Below, in pieces: positions 9,790 to 17,494 of a DNA stretch of 64,000 nt. Position 1 is the stretch's first letter. Each line of letters opens with the position of its first letter. The notes beneath the pieces were generated by a model. The model was not told the DNA's origin and ran no database searches. It saw nothing but the letters and a program-made list of their open reading frames with translations. Made by a program: the position numbers and the translations under genes. The stretch is from Firmicutes bacterium AM31-12AC (GTDB taxonomy: Bacteria; Bacillota; Clostridia; Lachnospirales; Lachnospiraceae): assembly GCA_003480425.1 (NCBI GenBank), contig QUJA01000002.1, positions 124,001 to 188,000 of the forward strand. Reading direction: 5' to 3'.

Positions 9790-11736
9790 ATGAAACGAAA
9801 ATTTCCACATTTATCCAGTCCGATTACAATTGGAAGAGTAACTTTCCGTAATCGTATGTTTTCAGCACCGATGGGTGGAACAGATATTACAAATGATGGA
9901 TGTATTGGACCGAAATCTACGGCATTTTACGAGTTGAGAGGAAAAGGAGGAGCGGCAGCGGTTACAGTAAGTGAATGTATGGTACATCCGAAAACAGATG
10001 GTTCACATGCATATCATCTGGATACTACGATTTTAAACTCGTTGGCAGCAGCAACCTATACGGCGGATGCAATTCACAGACATGGAGCAGTACCGAGTCT
10101 GGAATTATCACATTCCGGTATGTATGCAGGAACATATATGACCGATAAAACAAAACAGCATGAGATGCATCAGTGGGGCGCATGTGATACAGTCCGTGCG
10201 GACGGAGTCAAAGTAAAAGCATTGTCAGAAGAGATGATTCGGGAAATTGTCGAAGCTTATGGTCAGACAGCGGCACTTGCTAAACGTGCCGGATTTGGAA
10301 TGATTATGATTCATGGCGGTCATGGATGGCTGTTGAATCAGTTTTTATCGCCATATTTTAATAAACGTACAGACAAATATGGAGGAAGTCTGGAGAATAG
10401 ATGTCGTCTTGCAAAAGAAGTACTGCAATCGGTGCGTGAAGCTGTGGGACCGGGATTCCCAATCGAATTCCGTATGAGTGGATCAGAGTTGTTTGAAGGT
10501 GGATATGATTTGGAAGAAGGTGTGCGAATTGCACAGAAGTTAGAATCGTATATTGATTTGCTTCATGTATCCGCAGGAACATATCAGAGAGGATTCGGAG
10601 ATACACATCCATCCATGTTTAAAGAGCATGGTTGTAATGTATATCTTGCAGCAGAAATCAAAAAACATGTATCTATTCCGGTTGCTACAATTGGGGCATT
10701 GAATGATCCGGAGCAGATGGAGGAAATTATTGCTTCGGGAAAAGCAGATGTTGTGTATATGGCAAGAGCACTTTTGGCAGATCCGTTCCTTCCAAGAAAA
10801 GTGATGGAAAATCGTGATGATGAAATCGTAAAATGTTTGCGTTGCTTTACTTGTATGGCAGAGAGAGCTGCAACATCAACAAGAAGATGTACAGTGAACC
10901 CATTGATCGGAAGAGAGATGGAAGGCGACGAAGTAATGCCGGCAGCAACTAAGAAAAAAGTGCTTGTTGCGGGTGGCGGTCCGGGAGGATTGTATGCGGC
11001 CTATACTGCTGCAAGGAGAGGACATCAGGTAATCCTCTGTGAAAAGGAAGCCCAATTAGGCGGTATATTGAAAAGCGAACAGGCACTTCCATTTAAACAT
11101 GAAATGTATGAACTGACAGGAACATATGAGAAGTTTGCACGAAATGCAGGTGTAGAAATTCGTTTGAATACAGAAGTAACAGCAGAATATGCAGAGCAGG
11201 AAAATGCAGATGCATTAATTATTGCAGTTGGTTCTCAGCCAATCGTACCTCCGATTCCGGGACTGGATGGTGAGAATGTTGTTATTGTAAATGATTATTA
11301 CAAACAGAAAGAAAAGGTAACAGACAAAGTCGTTGTATTTGGTGGCGGTCTTGCAGGATGCGAGTGTGCGATTCATCTTGGTATGGAAGGAAAAGAAGTA
11401 CATCTGGTAGAGATGCGAAATGAACTGGCACCGGATGCAAATGTACGTCATCGTCCTCTGTTATTAAAAGAAATCGATAAATATGTGACGGTACATACCG
11501 GATGCAGAGGTATGGAAGTGACAAAAGAAGGAATCATCTGTGAAACAGAAGAAAAAGAGCAGATTCTTGTACCGGGTACAAGTGTAATCTGTGCATTGGG
11601 GCAGCACTCCAGAACAGATATAGTAGATACATTGCGTGATTGTGCACCATATGTGGCAGTAATTGGAGATGCCGGAAAAGTATCTACGATTACAAATGCG
11701 GTTTATGAAGGGTATCATGCAGCATTGGATATTTAA
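9790..11736 (+). CDS. NADH:flavin oxidoreductase / Fe-S flavoenzyme (dienoyl-CoA reductase-like)
   Basis: This 648-aa enzyme has the three-part layout of old-yellow-enzyme-type Fe-S flavoproteins. An FMN TIM barrel covers roughly residues 1-340 (SSPITIGRVTFRNRMFSAPM; IHGGHGWLLNQFLSP). A 4Fe-4S cysteine set follows at C349, C352, C355 and C367. An FAD/NAD domain begins at about residue 390 (VLVAGGGPGGLYAA), with a second dinucleotide motif VVFGGGLAGCECA. Relatives include FadH, enoate reductases, trimethylamine dehydrogenase and the bile-acid enzymes BaiCD/BaiH. The cysteine spacing x2-x2-x11 is closer to trimethylamine dehydrogenase than to FadH. It is a single-gene unit with an AGGAGG site. 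The substrate, probably an enoate or other activated alkene, is not determined. Confidence 0.88.
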   Translation: MKRKFPHLSSPITIGRVTFRNRMFSAPMGGTDITNDGCIGPKSTAFYELRGKGGAAAVTVSECMVHPKTDGSHAYHLDTTILNSLAAATYTADAIHRHGAVPSLELSHSGMYAGTYMTDKTKQHEMHQWGACDTVRADGVKVKALSEEMIREIVEAYGQTAALAKRAGFGMIMIHGGHGWLLNQFLSPYFNKRTDKYGGSLENRCRLAKEVLQSVREAVGPGFPIEFRMSGSELFEGGYDLEEGVRIAQKLESYIDLLHVSAGTYQRGFGDTHPSMFKEHGCNVYLAAEIKKHVSIPVATIGALNDPEQMEEIIASGKADVVYMARALLADPFLPRKVMENRDDEIVKCLRCFTCMAERAATSTRRCTVNPLIGREMEGDEVMPAATKKKVLVAGGGPGGLYAAYTAARRGHQVILCEKEAQLGGILKSEQALPFKHEMYELTGTYEKFARNAGVEIRLNTEVTAEYAEQENADALIIAVGSQPIVPPIPGLDGENVVIVNDYYKQKEKVTDKVVVFGGGLAGCECAIHLGMEGKEVHLVEMRNELAPDANVRHRPLLLKEIDKYVTVHTGCRGMEVTKEGIICETEEKEQILVPGTSVICALGQHSRTDIVDTLRDCAPYVAVIGDAGKVSTITNAVYEGYHAALDI

Positions 11737-11789
11737 AAATTGAATTCAGTGTGATCAAAAAAGTTTCACTGTACTTTTGGTCACTTGTC

Positions 11790-11836
11790 TGTCCTAATTA
11801 CTGCTCACAACATTATATGAGCAGTAATTCTGGACA
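11790..11836. repeat. Long inverted repeat downstream of the oxidoreductase
   Basis: TGTCCTAATTACTGCTCA (11790-11807) and TGAGCAGTAATTCTGGACA (11818-11836) are complementary except for one bulge near the outer end. A run of A, not T, follows on the plus strand. It may end the oxidoreductase transcript or be a small palindromic repeat. Confidence 0.5.
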
Positions 11837-11924
11837 AAAATGGAATATACTTTTCAAGTCAGTATAATATGAAATTTATTAAATTACATATTTTTGCAAA
11901 AATAGAAAAATTTCAAAAAAACTA

Positions 11925-11953
11925 TTGCAAAAGTAAATTTACTGTGTTATTAT
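11925..11953 (+). promoter_or_regulatory. Promoter of tRNA-Leu
   Basis: TTGCAA (11925-11930), 17-base spacer, TATTAT (11948-11953), placed 33 bases before the mature tRNA 5' end. Confidence 0.7.
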
Positions 11954-11985
11954 AAATCTCGGTTCGGAGCTGATACGAATCACAA

Positions 11986-12068
11986 GCGGATGTGGCGGAA
12001 TGGCAGACGCACAAGACTCAAAATCTTGCGGGGGTGACCTCGTGAGGGTTCAAGTCCCTCCATCCGCA
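11986..12068 (+). tRNA. tRNA-Leu (anticodon CAA)
   Basis: The acceptor arms GCGGATG (11986-11992) and CATCCGC (12061-12067) pair, with A as discriminator. The anticodon loop CTCAAAA gives anticodon CAA, reading UUG. A long variable arm (GGGGGTGACCTCGTGAGG region) marks a class II tRNA. The T loop GGTTCAAGTCC is standard. The 3' CCA is not encoded. It is an isolated single tRNA gene with its own promoter and terminator. Confidence 0.96.
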
Positions 12069-12076
12069 TTGAACTT

Positions 12077-12117
12077 AATCCCGGGAATGCCGATAATGGT
12101 GTTTCTGGGATTTTTTT
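12077..12117 (+). terminator. Terminator after tRNA-Leu
   Basis: AATCCCGGGAA pairs with TTTCTGGGATT across a loop, with a run of seven T ending at 12117. Confidence 0.75.
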
Positions 12118-12160
12118 GTTGCCATGCATACGACAAAAAGGTCCGGTGGACCTTTTTTGG
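12118..12160. repeat. Dispersed 3'-end repeat, copy 1
   Basis: The 21-mer GTTGCCATGCATACGACAAAA is followed by AGGTCC-GGT-GGACCT and a T run, which is a small terminator hairpin. The same 21-mer recurs at 41727-41747 with a degenerate version of the hairpin. Both copies sit directly behind another transcript end. Confidence 0.75.
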
Positions 12161-12229
12161 TTTGTAGTAAACATATATATATGCTATAATATCCGAATAT
12201 AAGATAAATGAATAAAGTAGGAAAAAACA

Positions 12230-12667
12230 TTGAAAACAAAAGCTAAAAAGAGCAAAGCAATTTTAATTATATGCAATATTCTCTTGGTTTTGGCGATGAT
12301 AACTGCAGCATGGATTTACTCGGGATATATTTCGAAGTCACAGGAAGAGGTTAAAAAAGCAGATTTTATCAGAACAGTTGAATCAATGAAGACGGTGTCC
12401 CAGAATTGTTTCCTGACTACAAAAGATGAAATGAATACGATGGCAAACATAAAAGGAATTCCGTCGGTGGCAGTTGAAAATGAGGATTTAGATGTTTATA
12501 AGAATATTTTAAATCCTGAAAAAGTAGAGATGAAAGGCGTGAATGAAGGAGACATTACCTGGAAGATAGTTGAAAGCTGGTATTTAGATGTAAATAACTA
12601 TGTTGCAGGTGAATATGAGACTGATGAGGAAGCTTTAGTGGCTTTTGCAGAGATGTGTGGTCAGTAA
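12230..12667 (+). CDS. Hypothetical membrane-anchored protein, 145 aa
   Basis: The product has a basic N-terminus (MKTKAKKSK) and one hydrophobic helix at about residues 9-30, so it is predicted to be anchored with the rest outside the membrane. The remaining ~110 residues are soluble, acidic and contain two cysteines. The best start is TTG at 12230 behind AAAGTAGGA. No in-frame ATG precedes the helix. It is flanked by terminators on both sides, so it is monocistronic. I recognise no family. A pilin-like or secreted-anchor role is possible but unsupported. Confidence 0.65.
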   Translation: MKTKAKKSKAILIICNILLVLAMITAAWIYSGYISKSQEEVKKADFIRTVESMKTVSQNCFLTTKDEMNTMANIKGIPSVAVENEDLDVYKNILNPEKVEMKGVNEGDITWKIVESWYLDVNNYVAGEYETDEEALVAFAEMCGQ

Positions 12668-12683
12668 TTAGTTTATAAATAAG

Positions 12684-12727
12684 AGGGAATGGTTTAGGTG
12701 TAAAGATTAAATCATTTCCTTTTTTTG
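12684..12727 (+). terminator. Terminator after the 145-aa gene
   Basis: A GGGAATGGTTTA arm pairs with TAAATCATTTCC (12708-12719), with mismatches, then seven to eight T. Confidence 0.65.
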
Positions 12728-12755
12728 TTTTGTGAAAAGATAGTTGAAAAAGATG

Positions 12756-12788
12756 CAAAATAAAGATAGAATTAACAAAATAAAGATA
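12756..12788 (+). promoter_or_regulatory. 13-bp direct repeat, candidate AraC site before GH43
   Basis: CAAAATAAAGATA occurs at 12756-12768 and again at 12776-12788, 20 bases apart start to start, about two helical turns. An AraC regulator gene lies directly downstream of GH43, and AraC proteins bind such direct repeats. A related AACAAAATAA lies at 15827-15836 before the symporter gene. The region is A-rich, so chance is not excluded. Confidence 0.4.
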
Positions 12789-12915
12789 TAAAGAAATAGA
12801 CTTTGGGTTATGATATATATAAGTAGAAGCGGTAGAGGGTATCAAAATATTGATCTATCTTACCTGCTATGCGATATTTATTTAATAATTGGATTTAGAA
12901 TAGGAGAAAAAGCAT

Positions 12916-14412
12916 ATGAAACATCAAGTATATAACCCATATCTTCCGTTCTGGGAAACGATTCCAGATGCGGAACCACATGTATTTGGCGATAGATTAT
13001 ATATATATGGAAGCCATGATGCATTAGGTGGAGAATCATTCTGCGTACAGGACTACGTCTGCTGGAGTGCACCGGTAGATGATCTGAGTGACTGGAAATA
13101 TGAGGGCGTTATTTATAAAAAAGAGCAGGATCCGATAAATGGGGCGGCTTATGCAGGAAAATTACCAGAGTATCAGCTTGCTCCGTGGGATGAAGAAGGA
13201 AAACTGATAATGCAGGCACCAGATGTGGCACAAGGACCGGATGGACGGTTTTATCTGTATTATGCACTGGGTGGTGTTAATGTCATATCTGTGGCTGTAA
13301 GTGATTCACCAGCAGGTCCATTTTCATTTTTAGAGTATGTCAGATACGAGAATCAATCTGTTCCAACAGAGGGAAATATGTTTGATCCGGCAATATATTG
13401 CGATGAAACAGGAAATTATCTTTATTATGGTTTTGCACCGTTTCTTGGTCATGAATTTAACCAGAGAGAGGCACAATGGGCTATGATGATGAAGCTGGCA
13501 GACGATATGCACACGGTGATCAGTAAGCCAGTACGTATAGTACCAGGGCAAGATGCGGCAAAAGGAACAGGATTCGAAGAACATCCTTTCTTTGAGGCAT
13601 CTAGTATTCGAAAATATGGAAAGAAGTACTATTTTGTATATTCAAGTAGTCAGGTACATGAATTATGTTATGCAATTAGTGATTCACCTTCCGGACCTTT
13701 TCAGTATCAGGGGGTTCTCGTATCAAATGGAGATATAGGCTTTGAAGGAAATCAGATGCCTGTTAATTATATGGGAAATAACCATGGAGGATTAGTTGAA
13801 GTCAAGGGAAAATATTACATATTCTGGCATAGACAGACACATGGAACTTCCTTTAGCAGACAGGGATGTGCAGAGGAAGTGCAGATGCTTTCCGATGGAA
13901 CAATTTTGCAGTCAGAGATTACAAGCTGTGGATTAAATGGCGGTCCGCTCAGAGCTGCTGGAAGATATCCAGCTTATATTGCATGTCACCTGACGCAGGG
14001 AGAACGTGAAAAGGTTGATAAGGTTTTATTTTGGATGAATCCTGATGATAAACCAGAACTGCCGGAGGAATGGCCATATATTACAGAAGAACCTGATAAA
14101 GAGGGCGAACATGGGTTGAAGCCATTTATAAACAACATGAGAGAAGGAACGATAGCTGGATTTAAGTATTTTCTCTTCTCTGAGGAGAACATGATAGAGG
14201 CGGAGCTTCGTGGATCGGGTGAAGTAGTAGTAAAAATTGATTCACCAGAAGGAAAAGAAATGGCAAGAATACAGTCTGACGGTAAGGGATGGAAGGAATA
14301 TCAGACAGAATTTGCTTATATCACCGGAAAACATGCTCTTTATTTTGTAGTGGAATACGGAACAGTAGATTTTAGTAGTTTTAAATTGTGGAATACGGAA
14401 CTAAAAAAATAG
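12916..14412 (+). CDS. Glycoside hydrolase family 43 protein
   Basis: Predicted cytoplasmic alpha-L-arabinofuranosidase/beta-xylosidase-type enzyme; there is no signal peptide. The 498-aa protein starts with the five-bladed propeller. Likely catalytic residues are D18 (TIPDAEPHVFG), D103 (QAPDVAQGPDG) and E227 (FFEASSIRK). The segment from about residue 390 looks like a beta-sandwich carbohydrate-binding module (EAELRGSGEVVVKI). The start has an AGGAGAAAA site. It is the first gene of the carbohydrate region and is separated from the AraC gene by a hairpin. The exact glycan is unknown. Confidence 0.88.
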   Translation: MKHQVYNPYLPFWETIPDAEPHVFGDRLYIYGSHDALGGESFCVQDYVCWSAPVDDLSDWKYEGVIYKKEQDPINGAAYAGKLPEYQLAPWDEEGKLIMQAPDVAQGPDGRFYLYYALGGVNVISVAVSDSPAGPFSFLEYVRYENQSVPTEGNMFDPAIYCDETGNYLYYGFAPFLGHEFNQREAQWAMMMKLADDMHTVISKPVRIVPGQDAAKGTGFEEHPFFEASSIRKYGKKYYFVYSSSQVHELCYAISDSPSGPFQYQGVLVSNGDIGFEGNQMPVNYMGNNHGGLVEVKGKYYIFWHRQTHGTSFSRQGCAEEVQMLSDGTILQSEITSCGLNGGPLRAAGRYPAYIACHLTQGEREKVDKVLFWMNPDDKPELPEEWPYITEEPDKEGEHGLKPFINNMREGTIAGFKYFLFSEENMIEAELRGSGEVVVKIDSPEGKEMARIQSDGKGWKEYQTEFAYITGKHALYFVVEYGTVDFSSFKLWNTELKK

Positions 14413-14422
14413 AGTGAGTTAA

Positions 14423-14477
14423 AAATATCCTGTGCAAGTTACGGAGTCGAAAGATAGTGTGCTTGCCAGGGTATTTC
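14423..14477 (+). terminator. Hairpin after GH43
   Basis: AAATATCCTGTGCAAG (from 14423) pairs with CTTGCCAGGGTATTT (ending about 14476) with a bulge. The T tract is weak, so it may attenuate rather than fully stop transcription. Confidence 0.5.
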
Positions 14478-14598
14478 TAGTATATATTAAAATGATGAAA
14501 GAACCTTCTTTTGTAATAGTAAAAAGAAAAGTTATAGAAAAAATATTTTAACTACGATATGATGAAAGTAGTAAAAAGACGAAAGGGTAAAGGGGCTT

Positions 14599-15782
14599 AT
14601 GGATTATTTATTAACACGCATTTCTATTTTGATGAATGTAGGGGTATTTCGTGTAGAAAAGGATTCTGTTAAAAGCTATCAAGAGCATAGTGAATTGAAT
14701 CCAATTGCGTGCAGTGGAGAACTACGTGCTAAATTGATTCATGAGGCATCAAAACAGAAACTTCCATACATTTATAAAGACGAGTATTCTGTGTATTTTG
14801 CATGCATACAAGCAGAAAATGTAAATTATCTGATTGGACCGATGAGTATCCGGTTGATTGAGCGGGTAGAATTGCATCGGTTTTATCGTAGTTATGGGAT
14901 AGTAGAGGCACAGGAAAAAAGACTGGTACATTTTTCGTTCGCAGAGGTGCTGGATATTGTTGAAGTGGTGGCGAAATTATTACTTCAAGAAGAATATATG
15001 ATAATGATTTGATTTATGCAAATCATTTGGTCGCAGAGACAAAAGAACAAGAAGAACATGATCAGATTCTTTTTGATATGAAAGAGGGGGAAGAAGAACT
15101 CTACCATCATACGTATCAGGAAGAACGAAAATTGCTGGATAGTGTAAGGGATGGAAGAAGCGAAGATGCAATTCAGTATTCGAGAAATATGGATTCAGAA
15201 CTTGGAAAATTGTCAACAAGGGAGTTGAATCATTGGAGAAATGTTGCCATTGTTGCAATCACATTGACGACAAGAGCAGCGATTGAAGGGGGAATATCAC
15301 CATCAGTCGCATATCGAATCAGTGATTTTTATATTCAAAAGAGTGATGGATGCAAGGATATTGCACAGATTATAAAATATCGAGATCATGCGATAGAAGA
15401 ACTTACAGAGCAGGTGAAGAAGAAAAAGTTAAGGAAAACCTCCAGTTATGTAGAACGTTGTCGTGATTACGTGGAGAAGCATTATCGCGAGAAAATATAT
15501 TTATCAGAGATAGCAGATACGCTGGGTTTGAGTGAGACTTATTTATCGAGACTGTTCAAAAAAGAAACGGGAGAACGATTGCAGGATTATATTGTAGATG
15601 TACGGTTGGGGCATGCGGCAAATCTTCTGAAATATTCGGAGGAGTCGATTTCTAAAATTGCAGAATATGTAAATTTTCCGTCACAAAGCTACATGGGAAA
15701 GATATTCAAGGAAAAATATATGATGTCGCCGAAACAATATCGGGAACAGAATCAACCGATAGAGTATTTTCAAAGCAGGTAA
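14599..15782 (+). CDS. AraC-family transcriptional regulator, frameshifted
   Basis: The C-terminal ~100 residues form the double helix-turn-helix of AraC/XylS proteins (LSEIADTLGLSETYLSRLFKKETG, then SKIAEYVNFPSQSYMGKIFK). The long N-terminal part (~290 residues) shows no cupin motif and is a typical uncharacterised sensor region of clostridial regulators. The first frame ends at 15010-15012 and the second is open through that point. One missing base near 14988-15000 restores a 394-aa protein (EYDNDLIYANH region). The start follows AAGGGTAAAGGGGCTT. It is placed between GH43 and the GPH symporter, so it likely controls this carbohydrate locus. Confidence 0.82.
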
Positions 15783-15950
15783 ATGAAGAAAATCGACTTA
15801 TAGATAAAGAGGAATAGTTCACGATAACAAAATAATTGAAAGAATAATAATGAAGAGCAAAAAAAGGATAAAAAAGACAAAGAAACGATATAACTAAAAC
15901 GAAATCTAAATTATACTAAGCTCATCAAACAAAGCAAAGGAGAATGAGAG

Positions 15951-17375
15951 ATGTTTAGTTTAGCAAGCAAACACAATGATCCAAACGCCAAATTGGCATG
16001 GAGCGAGCGTATTGGCTATGGGGCAGGAGGATTCGCCTTTAATATGATCAACGGTATTATCGGTTCTTTCCTAACAATTTATTTTACCAGTACAGTCGGA
16101 CTGAACGCTGGTATTATTGCCACAATTTTCGCTGTATCAAAAGTTTTTGATGGAATTTCAGATGTAATTGTTGGTCGTATGGTGGATCAGACAAAATCAA
16201 AATTAGGAAAAGGAAGATCTTGGTTATTACGTATGTGTATTCCGTTTGGAGTCACAACCATGTTACTGTTCTTTGTACCGCAGAACTTCCCGTCAATGGC
16301 ACAGTACATATATGTTTTCTTATTGTATAACATTGTAAATGCGGTATGTCTTACAGGAATGTTAGTACCATATTATTCAATGATTTCTCTTGTAACAGCA
16401 AACCCTTACGAGAGAGGATTTCTTGGAAACCTTCAGCAGATTTTCCAGACTTTGGGAAATGTAGTAGTTAACTCAACATTTGTTGTATTACTTGCAAAGT
16501 TCACGGACAGCACAGAAACAATTTATACACAGAGAGCGTTCACAATTACGATGCTGATCTACTGTATCGCAATGATCATAATCACTATTTATAGTGTTTT
16601 CTCAACAAAAGAAAGAGTGAATACAACAGAGAATACAAATTCAGGAAACGATGCACTAGCTCAGAAGAAAGGTAAAGAAGCTGGTACGATCGAAACAGTA
16701 AAAGCTCTTTTAAAGAATAAATATTGGGTGATTGTTACAATTGCAAGTTTTGTAGTATTCTTTGTAGTTATCATGTATGCAATGGGTAATGTATATTATT
16801 GTCAGTATGTTCTTTATGATATGGGACAGTATGGCTGGGTATCAAATTCAATTTCTATTGCTCAGTTCGCAGTTATGTTTGTTACACCATTCTTTATGAA
16901 GAAGTTTGGAAAAACAAGAGTTTACGAAATGGGTATGGTTGTTATGGGAGCTGGTTTCCTTGGATTTGCACTCCTTGGTGGATCAAACACAATTGTTATG
17001 ATCGTATGCAACGTACTGAAAGGCTGCGGCGTTGGTATGGCCGGTGGTATGGCACTTGGAATGGTAGCAGACACAATCGCATATGGAACAAAGATATCAG
17101 GAATTGATACAGTTGGGCTTGGTAATGCAGGTGTTTCAGCAGCACAGAAGATTGGTCTTGGTCTTGGTACAGCAGTATTTGGATGGGTACTTAATGGAGC
17201 AGGATATGATGGAGCACTCGATGCGCAGGGAATTACACAGCCAGAAAGCGTAACAACAGCAGTTAATTTCCTTTACAATTGGCTTCCATTTATCATGGTA
17301 ATGATTACTTTTGCAATTCTGGTTCTTTTCTATCATTGCGAAAGAGATTTAAAGAAAATGGAAACAGCAGAGTAA
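15951..17375 (+). CDS. GPH-family glycoside:cation symporter (MelB-like)
   Basis: The 474-aa integral membrane protein has about 12 predicted helices and the glycoside-pentoside-hexuronide:cation symporter signature after helix 2 (DGISDVIVGRMVDQTKSKLGKGR). These permeases import unmodified di- and oligosaccharides or glycosides with Na+ or H+. The start follows AAAGGAG. The 168-base upstream region is AT-rich and may hold a promoter near TTATACT. A terminator follows and the rhamnosidase gene comes next. The neighbours suggest a rhamnosylated glucoside as cargo, which is inference. Confidence 0.92.
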   Translation: MFSLASKHNDPNAKLAWSERIGYGAGGFAFNMINGIIGSFLTIYFTSTVGLNAGIIATIFAVSKVFDGISDVIVGRMVDQTKSKLGKGRSWLLRMCIPFGVTTMLLFFVPQNFPSMAQYIYVFLLYNIVNAVCLTGMLVPYYSMISLVTANPYERGFLGNLQQIFQTLGNVVVNSTFVVLLAKFTDSTETIYTQRAFTITMLIYCIAMIIITIYSVFSTKERVNTTENTNSGNDALAQKKGKEAGTIETVKALLKNKYWVIVTIASFVVFFVVIMYAMGNVYYCQYVLYDMGQYGWVSNSISIAQFAVMFVTPFFMKKFGKTRVYEMGMVVMGAGFLGFALLGGSNTIVMIVCNVLKGCGVGMAGGMALGMVADTIAYGTKISGIDTVGLGNAGVSAAQKIGLGLGTAVFGWVLNGAGYDGALDAQGITQPESVTTAVNFLYNWLPFIMVMITFAILVLFYHCERDLKKMETAE

Positions 17376-17426
17376 TTGCAGAAAGTTGATTGATGACAAT
17401 TCTTCAGCATAAGAAGTAAAAAGATA

Positions 17427-17462
17427 AAAATCCCCAGATCAGAATTATGATGTGGGGATTTT
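17427..17462 (+). terminator. Terminator after the GPH symporter
   Basis: Perfect 10-bp arms AAAATCCCCA (17427-17436) and TGGGGATTTT (17453-17462). Confidence 0.75.
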
Positions 17463-17494
17463 CGGCTAGGTAGATGTAGAAAGGAAAGTATAAT

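Noticed and set aside
15783-15950. Catabolite-responsive element before the symporter
   Set aside because: AAGAAACGATATAA is only a weak match to the cre consensus in A-rich DNA.
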